Program-made: the position numbers and the translations under genes
NCBI RefSeq assembly: GCF_004137245.1
Contig: NZ_SDWS01000004.1
Coordinates: forward strand, 248,001 to 312,000
Origin: Nocardioides glacieisoli
Lineage (GTDB): Bacteria; Actinomycetota; Actinomycetes; Propionibacteriales; Nocardioidaceae
Direction: 5' to 3'
Length of the DNA: 64,000 nucleotides
The notes under the pieces: model-generated
Databases searched by the model: none
What the model saw: the letters and a program-made list of their open reading frames with translations, nothing else
What the model was told of the DNA's origin: nothing
Shown here: one piece after another, positions 16,410 to 25,171 of the stretch
Layout of the letters: every line of letters starts with the position of its first letter
Position numbering within the stretch: the stretch's first letter is position 1

Positions 16410-18923
16410 ATGGCACGACGTACGACGAAGCAGGAGCTCCCGGACGACTTCGAGGAGCACATCCTCGACACCGACATCCGCGACGAGATGCAGACGTCGT
16501 TCCTGGAGTACGCCTACTCCGTCATCTACTCCCGGGCGCTGCCCGACGCGCGCGACGGCCTCAAGCCGGTCCAGCGCCGGATCCTCTACACGATGGACGA
16601 CATGTCGCTGCGTCCCGACCGCGGGCACGTCAAGAGCGCCCGCGTCGTCGGCGAGGTGATGGGCCGGCTGCACCCGCACGGCGACGGCGCGATCTACGAC
16701 GCCCTGGTGCGGATGGCGCAGTCGTGGTCGATGCGGCTGCCCACTGTCGACGGCCACGGCAACTTCGGCTCGCCCGACGACCCGCCCGCCGCGATGCGCT
16801 ACACCGAGTGCCGGATGGCGCCAGCCGCGGTCGCGATGACGACGTCGATCCATGAGGACACCGTCGACTTCAAGCCCAACTACGACTCCCGCGAGATGGA
16901 GCCGGTGGTCCTGCCATCGGCGATCCCGCACCTGCTGGTCAACGGCTCGGCGGGCATCGCGGTCGGCATGGCCACCAACATCGCCCCCCACAACCTCGTC
17001 GAGGTGGTCCAGGCGCTCAAGCACCTGATCAGCCACCCGAAGGCGACCCTCGACGACCTGATGCGCTTCATCCCCGGCCCCGACCTGCCGACCGGCGGCA
17101 AGATCGTCGGGCTCGACGGCGTCCGCGACGCCTACGAGACCGGCCGCGGCACCTTCCGGATGCGCGCGACGGCCCGCATCGAGTCGGTCACGCCGCGCCG
17201 CAAGGGGATCGTGGTCACCGAGCTGCCCTACGGCGTCGGCGAGGAGCGCGTCGTCGAGCAGGTCAAGAAGCTTGTGCTCGCCAAGAAGCTCCAGGGCATC
17301 GCCGACATCAAGCAGCTCGGCGACCGGCACCAGGGCCTCCGCCTGGTGATCGAGGTCAAGAACGGCTTCGTCCCCGAGGCCATCCTCGAGCAGCTCTACC
17401 GCCAGACCGCGCTCGAGGACACCTTCGGCATCAACGCGGTCGCACTGGTCGACGGCCAGCCGCGCACGCTGAGCCTCCGCGAGATGCTCGACGTCTTCCT
17501 CGGCCACCGCTTCGACGTCGTACGCCGTCGCTCCGCGTTCCGCCGCGGCAAGGCCGCCGACCGGCTGCACCTCGTCGACGGCCTCCTGATCGCCATCCTC
17601 GACATCGACGAGGTCATCCAGGTGATCCGCGGCTCCGACAACGCGGCGGCCGCCAAGGAGCGGCTGATCTCGGTCTTCGACCTCTCCGAGCTCCAGGCCG
17701 ACTACATCCTCGACATGCCGCTGCGCCGGCTCACGAAGTTCTCCAAGCTCGAGCTCGACAAGGAGAAGGAGGAGCTCGAGCGCACGATCGAGCACCTCGA
17801 CGCGATCCTCGCCGACGAGAAGCTGCTCCGGAAGGTCGTCTCGGACGAACTCACCGAGGTCGCCAAGGAGCACGGCACCCCGCGGCGAACGGTCCTGCTG
17901 GGAGCGGCCCCGGCCATCAAGGCGGACACGTCCGTCGAGGTCACGGACGACCCGTGCTTCGTCCTCCTGTCCTCGACCGGGCTCATCGCGCGCACCAGGG
18001 ACGCGGAGCAGCCGAGCACGGGCGGCGACCGGAGCAACCACGACGTGGTCGTCGCGGCGACCCTCACCACCCGGCGCGGTGACATCGGCCTGGTGACCAA
18101 CCGAGGTCGCATGGTCAGGATCCCCGTCATCGACATCGCCCCAGAGCTGCCGACCACCGCGAACGACCCCCACGTCGCCGGTGGCGTCCCGCTCAGCGAG
18201 CTGGTCGCGCTGGAGGCCGACGAACGGGTCCTCGCCCTCTCGTCGCTGCCCACCGGGGGACCCGGCCTCGCCCTCGGCACCCGCGACGGCATCGTCAAGC
18301 GGGTCAACCCCGAGGCCCTCAACCGCGACGAGTGGGAGGTCATCGGGCTCAAGGACGGCGACGAGGTCGTCGGCGCGGTCGAGCTGGCGACCGGCGAGGA
18401 GGAGCTCTGCTTCATCTCCACCGATGCCCAGCTGCTCCACTTCTCCGCCTCGGGCGTCCGGCCCCAGGGCAGATCAGGCGGCGGCATGGCGGGCATCAAG
18501 CTCGGCGCCGGCGAGAAGGTCGCGTTCTTCGGGGCGTTCGACCCGGCCGATGCCGTCGTGGTGACCGCGTCGGGCTCGTCGACCGCCCTGCCCGGCACCG
18601 AGGCCGGGGCCGTCAAGGTCACGCCGTTCGCGGAGTATCCCGGCAAGGGTCGCGCCACCGGCGGCGTCCGCAGCCACCGGTTCCTCAAGGGCGAGGACAC
18701 CCTCGTCGCGGCCTGGGCCGGCCCCGGTCCGGCCCGCGCCGCGGCCGCCAGCGGCGCCCCCGTCGACCTGCCGGAGGCCAACGGAAGGCGGGACGGTTCC
18801 GGCGTACCCGCTGCGCAGCCGATCGCCGCCGTCGCCTCGCCGGTCGCCCTGCAAGTCGCCGGTCAGGTCGACGGGCGCGCGGCCGGATCGACCGACTCCG
18901 CGACCGACCCTGTGGAAGGCTGA
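16410..18923 (+). CDS. parC: DNA topoisomerase IV subunit A (GyrA/ParC family)
   Basis: An 837-residue type IIA topoisomerase breakage-rejoining subunit. The winged-helix domain shows [20 protein letters not shown] near residue 41, and the catalytic Tyr is in [10 protein letters not shown] (about 131). The tower and coiled coil follow, then a degenerate C-terminal beta-pinwheel ([31 protein letters not shown]). The C-terminus lacks a canonical GyrA box, fitting ParC rather than gyrase. The ATG at 16410 has GGGGAGA nine bases upstream; the in-frame ATG at 16401 is too close to that site. The partner parE is about 11 kb downstream on the opposite strand. It acts in chromosome decatenation. Confidence 0.9.
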   Translation: MARRTTKQELPDDFEEHILDTDIRDEMQTSFLEYAYSVIYSRALPDARDGLKPVQRRILYTMDDMSLRPDRGHVKSARVVGEVMGRLHPHGDGAIYDALVRMAQSWSMRLPTVDGHGNFGSPDDPPAAMRYTECRMAPAAVAMTTSIHEDTVDFKPNYDSREMEPVVLPSAIPHLLVNGSAGIAVGMATNIAPHNLVEVVQALKHLISHPKATLDDLMRFIPGPDLPTGGKIVGLDGVRDAYETGRGTFRMRATARIESVTPRRKGIVVTELPYGVGEERVVEQVKKLVLAKKLQGIADIKQLGDRHQGLRLVIEVKNGFVPEAILEQLYRQTALEDTFGINAVALVDGQPRTLSLREMLDVFLGHRFDVVRRRSAFRRGKAADRLHLVDGLLIAILDIDEVIQVIRGSDNAAAAKERLISVFDLSELQADYILDMPLRRLTKFSKLELDKEKEELERTIEHLDAILADEKLLRKVVSDELTEVAKEHGTPRRTVLLGAAPAIKADTSVEVTDDPCFVLLSSTGLIARTRDAEQPSTGGDRSNHDVVVAATLTTRRGDIGLVTNRGRMVRIPVIDIAPELPTTANDPHVAGGVPLSELVALEADERVLALSSLPTGGPGLALGTRDGIVKRVNPEALNRDEWEVIGLKDGDEVVGAVELATGEEELCFISTDAQLLHFSASGVRPQGRSGGGMAGIKLGAGEKVAFFGAFDPADAVVVTASGSSTALPGTEAGAVKVTPFAEYPGKGRATGGVRSHRFLKGEDTLVAAWAGPGPARAAAASGAPVDLPEANGRRDGSGVPAAQPIAAVASPVALQVAGQVDGRAAGSTDSATDPVEG

Positions 18924-18927
18924 CGCC

Positions 18928-19647
18928 ATGCCCGTTCGCTCCCGCTCCGTCGCTGCCGCCACGGCCGTCCTCTTCGTCGTGCCCGGCCTCGCCGCCTGCT
19001 CGGGCGACGAGCCCGATGCCGCGGAGAGCGCGGCCCCCGAGGAGGTGCTCGCCCAGGCCTCCGACACGCTGGTGCAGACCGAGGGCGTGCAGCTCACGCT
19101 CAGTGCGGGCACTCTCCCCGAGGGCGTCTCCGGCATCGCGAGGGCCTCGGGCCTCATCACCAGCGCACCGGCCTTCGACGGCTCGCTCACCGTCGTGTTC
19201 GCCGGCCAGACCGTGGACGTGCCGGTCATCGCGGTCGACGACAAGGTCTTCGCCCAGCTGCCCTTCACCGGCGGGGCGTGGGACACGGTCAACCCCAAGG
19301 AGTACGGCGCTCCCGACCCGACCGACCTGATCGGCCCCGACGGCTTCCCCGGTCTCCTCACGCTGACCGAGTCGCCCGAGGCCGGCGAGAGCGTGCGCGG
19401 CGGCTCCGACAACTCCGACATCCTCACGACCTACTCCGGCACCGTCCCCGGCGACGCGATGGACGCGATCATCCCGTCGTCGTCGGGCGACTCGTTCGAC
19501 GTCGAGTGGCAGGTCAACGACGACGGTGAGCTCACGAAGGCCACGATGGAGGGCGTGTTCTACCCCCGCACCGACCCGATGACCTACACGGTCGAGTTCA
19601 GCGACTACGGCACCACCAAGGACATCACGGCGCCGGCACCGAAGTGA
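18928..19647 (+). CDS. LppX/LprAFG-type lipoprotein
   Basis: A 239-residue exported lipoprotein. The signal peptide (about residues 1-24) ends in lipobox LAAC at about residues 21-24, so Cys24 should be lipidated. The rest matches the LppX_LprAFG fold, with SDTLVQTEGVQLTLSAGTLP near 46 and an MEGVFYPRTDPMTYTVEFSDYG end. Such proteins hold lipids in a hydrophobic cavity. The stop overlaps the following MFS start (GTGA). That arrangement is the lprG-p55 operon of mycobacteria, where lipoprotein and transporter together export triacylated lipids. It starts five bases after the parC stop. Confidence 0.86.
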   Translation: MPVRSRSVAAATAVLFVVPGLAACSGDEPDAAESAAPEEVLAQASDTLVQTEGVQLTLSAGTLPEGVSGIARASGLITSAPAFDGSLTVVFAGQTVDVPVIAVDDKVFAQLPFTGGAWDTVNPKEYGAPDPTDLIGPDGFPGLLTLTESPEAGESVRGGSDNSDILTTYSGTVPGDAMDAIIPSSSGDSFDVEWQVNDDGELTKATMEGVFYPRTDPMTYTVEFSDYGTTKDITAPAPK

Positions 19648-21449
19648 GTGACGGCGTGAGCGACGTCGCTGGGCAGGTCGAGGTCTCGCGCGCCTCGCGC
19701 GTCCTCCTCGCGATGGCGGCCGTCGCCGTCGCGTTCGCCGCTGCCGACACCTACGTCGTGGTGCTGGCATTGCCCGACATGATGACCGGCGTCGGGGTGC
19801 CGATCGACCAGCTCCAGCGCGCCGCCCCGATCGTCAGCGGCTTCCTGCTCGGCTACGTCGCGATGCTGCCGCTGATCGGGCGGATCGCCGACCTGCGTGG
19901 GCGGGTGCCGGTGCTCGTGATGTCGCTCGTGCTGTTCGCGCTCGGCTCCCTCATCACCACGCTCGCCTACGACATGCCCAGCATCGTCGGCGGCCGCTTC
20001 CTGCAGGGCGTCGGGGGTGGCGGGCTGGTGCCCGCGACCCTCGCGCTCGTCGCCGACCTCTACCCGGTCGATCGCCGCGGCATCCCGCTCGGCGTGGTCT
20101 CCGCCGTGCAGGAGATCGGCTCCGTGCTCGGCCCGCTCTTCGGCGCCGCGGTCCTCGCCGTGTCGGACTGGCGGGCGATCTTCGCGATCAACCTCGCCGT
20201 CGGGCTGGTCCTCGCCGCGGCGATCCGCGCCCTCGCACCCCGTGCCTCCGCTTCGACGGGTGAGGAGCCAGAACAACGAGCCTCGAGACCACGCGTCCCC
20301 GACCTCGTCGGCGTGCTCCTGCTCCTCGCCACCTTCGCCGCGGGCGCCATCGTCTTCCTGCGGCCCTCAGGCCTCATGCGCGACCTGACCTGGGGCCAGC
20401 TCTTCATCCCCTACGCCGGCGACGGCCGATGGCTGACGCCGATCGGCACGATCACGGTCGCGGTGCTCGTGCTGCTCCTCGCCTGGTGCTGGTTCGCCCC
20501 GCGTCCGCTGCTCGACCTCCGGGGCTGGGTGCGGGTGCTGGTCGAGGCCGACCTCGTCGGCGCCCTGCTCCTCGCCCTGGCGCTCGGCGGCGTGATCCTC
20601 GCCTTCGCCACCGCCGATCCCAAGATCGAGGTGTTCTCGCCCCGCGGCCGGTGGTACCTCCTCGGCGCCGTCGTCGCCGCCGCGGCCTTCGCCTGGCACG
20701 TCCGTCGCGCGGCCAACCCGCTCGTGCCGCGGGGCGCCCTGCGTCGTACGCCGGCGTGGGGGGCGCTGCTCGTCAGCTTCTTCGTCGGCGCCGCGCTCAT
20801 CGCGGCGCTGATCGACATCCCGCTGTTCGCGCGGACGACGGTCTACCCCGACGACCAGCTCCCGGCGGCGCTCGTGCTCGTGCGCTTCCTGCTCGCCCTG
20901 CCGGTCGGTGCGGTGGCGGGCGGGTACCTGATCCGCTTCCTCTCCCCCGGCGTCGTCACCGCGGTCGGGATGCTGATGGCAGCGGCCGGTTTCGTGCTGA
21001 TGACCCGCTGGGGGCTGACCACGCTCGAGGAGCCGATCGCCAACGTCGCGCTCGTCGTCGGCGGGCTGGGCTTCGGCCTCGCCCTGGCGCCGGTCAACGC
21101 CGCCCTGCTCGCCTTCACCGACGACGACGTGCACGGCGTCGCCACCGCCTTCGTCGTCGTCTCGCGGATGGTCGGGATGCTCATCGGCATCTCGGCACTC
21201 ACCACGATCGGGCTCCGGCGCTACTACGCCGAGCAGAAGGTCGTCCCTCCCGTCCAGGAGGTGTGCGACGGCAGGAGCAGGTGCAAGGAGTTCTCCGACC
21301 TGCTGCGCGTCGCGGGCATCGCCCAGGAGCACGCGGTCTTCTGGGGGGCCGCGGGCTGCGCAGTGGTCGCCGCGGTGCTGGCGCTCGTGCTGTTCCGCGG
21401 CGTGCGCGTCGACCGGGTCAGCACCCGCGAGGTCATCTCGACCCACTGA
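19644..21449 (+). CDS. MFS transporter, P55-like
   Basis: A 601-residue transporter with about fourteen membrane segments. The classical MFS motif is GRIADLRGRVPVLV near residue 74, and motif C-like glycines are in GVVSAVQEIGSVLGPLFG near 151. An extended C-terminal region follows the last loops and includes a CDGRSRCKEF pair of cysteines that could form an extracytoplasmic disulfide. The start is a GTG at 19644 overlapping the lipoprotein stop by four bases. The pairing and length match mycobacterial P55, which with LprG moves lipids and affects drug tolerance. Substrate here is inferred from that pairing only. Confidence 0.84.
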   Translation: MSDGVSDVAGQVEVSRASRVLLAMAAVAVAFAAADTYVVVLALPDMMTGVGVPIDQLQRAAPIVSGFLLGYVAMLPLIGRIADLRGRVPVLVMSLVLFALGSLITTLAYDMPSIVGGRFLQGVGGGGLVPATLALVADLYPVDRRGIPLGVVSAVQEIGSVLGPLFGAAVLAVSDWRAIFAINLAVGLVLAAAIRALAPRASASTGEEPEQRASRPRVPDLVGVLLLLATFAAGAIVFLRPSGLMRDLTWGQLFIPYAGDGRWLTPIGTITVAVLVLLLAWCWFAPRPLLDLRGWVRVLVEADLVGALLLALALGGVILAFATADPKIEVFSPRGRWYLLGAVVAAAAFAWHVRRAANPLVPRGALRRTPAWGALLVSFFVGAALIAALIDIPLFARTTVYPDDQLPAALVLVRFLLALPVGAVAGGYLIRFLSPGVVTAVGMLMAAAGFVLMTRWGLTTLEEPIANVALVVGGLGFGLALAPVNAALLAFTDDDVHGVATAFVVVSRMVGMLIGISALTTIGLRRYYAEQKVVPPVQEVCDGRSRCKEFSDLLRVAGIAQEHAVFWGAAGCAVVAAVLALVLFRGVRVDRVSTREVISTH

Positions 21450-21485
21450 CCCCGCGGGCACCGCCCGGCCGGTCGCGCCGGGTGC

Positions 21486-23321
21486 TCACGAGGTGTGATG
21501 GACCTCCTGGAGGCCATGGACCGGTGTCTCGATCCCCTCGAACCGCGCCTTGAGCTGTAGCGCGAGGTAGAGCGAGTAGTGGCGCGACTGGTGCAGGTTG
21601 CCGCCGTGCATCCACAGGTGGTCCACCTGCGTGGGCTTCCACATGTTGCGCTGCTCGCCCTCCCAGGGACCGGGGTCCTTGGTGGTGTCGGAACCCAGGC
21701 CCCACACCTTGCCCAGCCGGTCGGCGGTCTCCTGGTCGACGAGGTCGGCCACCCACCCGTTCATCGAGCCGTAGCCGGTGGCGAAGACGACCACGTCGGC
21801 GGGCAGCTCCGTGCCGTCGGCCAGCACCACCGCGTCCTCGGTGAGGTGGTCGATCTGACCCTTGACCAGCTTCACGTCGCCGTTCGCCACCAGCTCGGCG
21901 GCGCCGACGTCGATGTAGTAGCCCGAGCCGCGCCGGAGGTACTTCATGAACAGCCCCGAGCCGTCGTCACCCCAGTCGTGGTCGAAGCCGGACGCCTCGA
22001 GCCGCTCGTAGAAGTCCTTGTCGCGCTCCGCCATCGCCTCGTAGGCCGGGATCTGGAACGTGTGCAGGATCCGGTAGGGCAAGGAGGCGAAGATCAGGTC
22101 CGCCTTCTCGGTGGTCACCCCGGCCGCCACGGCGCGCTCGGAGTAGAGATCGCCCAGCCCGATGTCCATCAGGCTGTCGCTCTTGACGATGTGCGTCGAG
22201 CTGCGCTGGACCATCGTCACGTCGACGTCGTTCTCCCACAGCGCGCCACAGATGTCGAAGGCGGAGTTGTTGCTGCCGATCACCACGACCTTCTGCCCGG
22301 TGTAGGCGTCCGGGCCGGGGTGGGCCGACGAGTGGTGGGTGTCGCCGCGGAAGACGTCGAGGCCGGGGACGTCGGGGACGTTGGGCTTGCCGGACATGCC
22401 CGTCGCGAAGACCAGGTGGGTCGGACGCAGCGTCAACGGCTTGCCCTCGCGCTCGACCTCGACGGTCCACTCCTCCGTCTCCTCGCTGTAGGACGCACTG
22501 GTGGCGGTCGTGCTCGACCAGTACGGCACCTCCATCACCTTCGTGTACGCCTCGAGCCAGTCACCGACCTTGTCCTTGGGTGCGAAGACCGGCCAGTTGT
22601 CGGGGAACTTCAGGTAGGGCAGGTGGTCGTACCAGACCGGGTCGTGCAGGCACAGCGACTTGTAGCGGTTGCGCCACTGGTCGCCGGGCCGCGGGTGCTT
22701 GTCGATCACCAGGCTCGGTACGCCGAGCTGGCGCAGTCGCGCGCCGAGGGCGATGCCGCCCTGGCCGCCCCCGATCACCAGGACGTAGGGCTGGGTCGTG
22801 GTGCCGAGACTCTCCGCCTCCTGCTGCCGGCGCTCGAGCCACGTCTGCCGGCTCTTGTCCGCGCCGTGCTCAGCGCCGCGGGGTCGGTGCTCGTTGCGCG
22901 GCTCCTCATGGCCCTTCAGCTCGTAGAGCGTGGTGAGGAAGGTGAACGCGCGGTGCTCGCCCTCCTCCTCGACCAGGCGCAGCAACCCGCGTCCGCGCCC
23001 GACCCCCGTCTCGAAGACGAACCACGCCGTCACGACGCCGTCGGCCTCGTCCGCCGGCTCGTCGAGGGCGAAGCCGGACGGGTCGGTCCCAGCGAGGGTG
23101 CCGGAGAGCAGGTCGGTGACTCCCCCGCGCCCCTCCACCGTGGTGAGGTTCCAGCTGAAGGCCACCAGGTCGCGCCACCAGGACTCGGTGGCGAACATGC
23201 CGGCTGCCGCCGGCACGTCGCGGGCCTCGAGGGCGGCCTCGAAGGCGTCGAGCCAGGCGGTGGCGACCTCGCTCGGGTCGCCGGCGGTGGGGGTGGCGGG
23301 GGCATCGATGGTCTGGGTCAT
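21486..23321 (-). CDS. flavin-containing monooxygenase with N-terminal NTF2-like domain
   Basis: A 611-residue protein. Residues 1-150 look like an NTF2/SnoaL-type domain (AFEAALEARDVPAAAGMFAT, WWRDLVAFSW). The rest is an FAD/NADPH monooxygenase of the FMO/Baeyer-Villiger type: first Rossmann motif VLVIGGGQGGIALGARL near residue 180, second VVVIGSNNSAFDICGALW near 346, and FATGYGS near 517. The ATG at 23321 has GGAAGGAG five bases away, which fixes the start. It diverges from a GAF-domain regulator across an 88-base region with paired TTGCA sites. Substrate unknown. Confidence 0.88.
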   Translation of the reverse strand: MTQTIDAPATPTAGDPSEVATAWLDAFEAALEARDVPAAAGMFATESWWRDLVAFSWNLTTVEGRGGVTDLLSGTLAGTDPSGFALDEPADEADGVVTAWFVFETGVGRGRGLLRLVEEEGEHRAFTFLTTLYELKGHEEPRNEHRPRGAEHGADKSRQTWLERRQQEAESLGTTTQPYVLVIGGGQGGIALGARLRQLGVPSLVIDKHPRPGDQWRNRYKSLCLHDPVWYDHLPYLKFPDNWPVFAPKDKVGDWLEAYTKVMEVPYWSSTTATSASYSEETEEWTVEVEREGKPLTLRPTHLVFATGMSGKPNVPDVPGLDVFRGDTHHSSAHPGPDAYTGQKVVVIGSNNSAFDICGALWENDVDVTMVQRSSTHIVKSDSLMDIGLGDLYSERAVAAGVTTEKADLIFASLPYRILHTFQIPAYEAMAERDKDFYERLEASGFDHDWGDDGSGLFMKYLRRGSGYYIDVGAAELVANGDVKLVKGQIDHLTEDAVVLADGTELPADVVVFATGYGSMNGWVADLVDQETADRLGKVWGLGSDTTKDPGPWEGEQRNMWKPTQVDHLWMHGGNLHQSRHYSLYLALQLKARFEGIETPVHGLQEVHHTS

Positions 23322-23374
23322 GGCGTCTCCTTCCGACGTGACCCACGACACACCCGCCAGTAGGATCGGCGGAA

Positions 23375-23392
23375 GGGTTGCACGGGGTTGCA
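23375..23392. promoter_or_regulatory. tandem GGGTTGCA sites in a divergent promoter region
   Basis: Two identical octamers, GGGTTGCA at 23375-23382 and 23385-23392, are ten bases apart, about one helical turn. They lie between the divergent monooxygenase and GAF-regulator starts. The spacing suits a dimeric activator or repressor, probably the neighbouring GAF protein. Binding is inference. Confidence 0.4.
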
Positions 23393-23409
23393 AACGGACG
23401 GGAGTCGAC

Positions 23410-24639
23410 ATGGGCGCGGACGCTCGAGCCGCTCGCCCCACCCGCGACCAGGCCCTCGCCGGACGACCCGACGCGGCCGCCCGGCCCGAGATCAGCGCGT
23501 CGTGGCGCCGGGTGCGTGCCGGCGGTCTCGCCCCCGGCGCCGAGCCGGCCGTGGCCCCGCTCTCGGAGGCGGAGATCGCCACCCGGCGCACGTCGAGCGC
23601 ACTGGCACCCCTGATGCCCAGCATCACCGCGTCCCTGGAGCCCGTCGTCGACGACGGCCTGCTCCTGGTCCTGACCGACGTCGACGGCCGCGTGCTGTGG
23701 CAGCGCGGTCGCGCCGGCGTACGCCGTCTCGCCGACACCCTCGGCTTCGTGCCGGGCTCGGCGTGGACCGAGGTCAACGTCGGCACCAACGCCATCGGCA
23801 CCTGCTTGGTGGTCGGCGAGCCCGTCCACATCCGCGGACCGGAGCACTACGTCGAGTCGCACACGCGGTGGAGCTGTGCGGCGGCGCCCGTCCTGGACCC
23901 GTGGACCGGGGAGACGCTGGGCGCGATCGACATCAGCGGTCCGGCACAGTCGGTGCAGCGCTCGGTGCTGGCCCTCGTCGGCGTCACGGCCCGGCTCGCG
24001 GCCGCCGAGGTGCGCGCCGACCACGCCCGCGCCCTGGAGCGGCTACGTGCCCACGCCGCACCCGTGGTCGCGCGGGTCGGCGGACGCGCGCTGGCCATCG
24101 ATCCGGCCGGCCACGTCGCCGCCGCCACCGGCTTCAGCGCACCCGAGCGGCTGGTGCTCCCTGCCGACCTCTCCACGTCGTGCACCTGGCTGCCGACCCT
24201 CGGAGCGGTGAGCGTCGAGCCGCTGCCGGGTGGGTGGCTGGTGCGGCTCGGCGGCGAGACGGCGCAGGCGACCGAGCTCGTGCTGGACCTTTGCGGACAG
24301 CCGGTCCTGCGCGTCCGGACGACGAGCCACACCTGGGAGTACCGGCCCAGCCCCCGGCACGCCGAGATCCTGCTGGCGCTGGTCCGAGCGCCGGAGGGAC
24401 GGACCGCGGCCGAGCTGGCGGCGGACCTCTTCGCCGACCCGACCCGCCTGGTCACGGTCCGCGCGGAGGTGTCGCGACTGCGCCGCACCCTCGGCTCGGT
24501 GCTGGAGGCCCGCCCCTACCGGATCGCGCCCGGTGTCCGGGCCACCGTGCTGCTCCCGGTCGACGGCCCGGCGATCGTCGGCTCGAGCGCCCCGGTGGTG
24601 TGGTCCACCGGAGCGTCCGCGGTGCGAGGCCCCTCGTGA
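23410..24639 (+). CDS. GAF domain-containing transcriptional regulator
   Basis: A 409-residue protein resembling the sensory part of acetoin/AcoR-type activators. The N-terminal GAF-like domain (about 45-200) includes LVLTDVDGRVLWQRG, GSAWTEVNVGTNAIGTCLVV, and HYVESHTRWSCAAAPVLDPWTGETLGAIDI split by conserved motifs. The AAA+ sigma-54 domain is absent. Instead the C-terminus (about 310-385) has a winged-helix-like segment RHAEILLALVRAPEGRTAAE, then VRAEVSRLRRTLG. It diverges from the flavin monooxygenase gene and probably senses that enzyme's substrate. The ATG at 23410 has GGGAG upstream. Confidence 0.8.
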   Translation: MGADARAARPTRDQALAGRPDAAARPEISASWRRVRAGGLAPGAEPAVAPLSEAEIATRRTSSALAPLMPSITASLEPVVDDGLLLVLTDVDGRVLWQRGRAGVRRLADTLGFVPGSAWTEVNVGTNAIGTCLVVGEPVHIRGPEHYVESHTRWSCAAAPVLDPWTGETLGAIDISGPAQSVQRSVLALVGVTARLAAAEVRADHARALERLRAHAAPVVARVGGRALAIDPAGHVAAATGFSAPERLVLPADLSTSCTWLPTLGAVSVEPLPGGWLVRLGGETAQATELVLDLCGQPVLRVRTTSHTWEYRPSPRHAEILLALVRAPEGRTAAELAADLFADPTRLVTVRAEVSRLRRTLGSVLEARPYRIAPGVRATVLLPVDGPAIVGSSAPVVWSTGASAVRGPS

Positions 24640-24670
24640 GGAGTCCCGCCCGAGCGCTAACCTGCGATCC

Positions 24671-25165
24671 GTGGACGACTTCGACGACCTGATCGCGGCC
24701 AACAAGGACTTCGCCGAGCACTTCGACCTCGGCGGCTTCGACGGCAAGGCGCATGCCGGCATCGCGCTCGTGACGTGCATGGACTCGCGCATCGACCCGC
24801 TGCGGATGCTCGGGCTCGAGCACGGCGACGCCAAGATCTTCCGCAACCCCGGTGGTCGCGTGACGCCCCAGGCGCTCGAGGCGCTGGTGCTCGGCGTCCA
24901 CCTCCTCAACGTCCAGCGCATCCTGGTCGTCCCGCACACCCGGTGCGCGATGGCGTCGGCGTCCGAGGCGGACCTGCGCGTCAAGGTCGGCAAGTCGGCC
25001 GGCGTCGATGCCAGCTGGCAGTCCTTCGACGTGGTCACCGACCAGCTCGACCAGCTGCGCCAGGACGTCGCCAAGGTGCGTACGCACCCGCTGATCGGCG
25101 AGCGCGCCCAGGTCGGCGGGTTCCTCTACGACGTCGACACGGGGCTGCTGACCCAGCACGCCTGA
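24671..25165 (+). CDS. beta-class carbonic anhydrase
   Basis: A 164-residue beta-carbonic anhydrase interconverting CO2 and bicarbonate. The zinc ligands are visible as CMDSR (about 35-39) and HTRC (about 88-91), and the Asp-Arg dyad is intact in CMDSRIDPLRMLGLEHGDA. RNPGGRVTP matches the conserved strand. The protein is short for the class and belongs to the compact single-domain group seen in mycobacteria (Rv1284-like). The GTG at 24671 gives the only sensible N-terminus. It is convergent with the aminopropyltransferase-like gene, six bases apart. Confidence 0.9.
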   Translation: MDDFDDLIAANKDFAEHFDLGGFDGKAHAGIALVTCMDSRIDPLRMLGLEHGDAKIFRNPGGRVTPQALEALVLGVHLLNVQRILVVPHTRCAMASASEADLRVKVGKSAGVDASWQSFDVVTDQLDQLRQDVAKVRTHPLIGERAQVGGFLYDVDTGLLTQHA

Positions 25166-25171
25166 CTCGCG

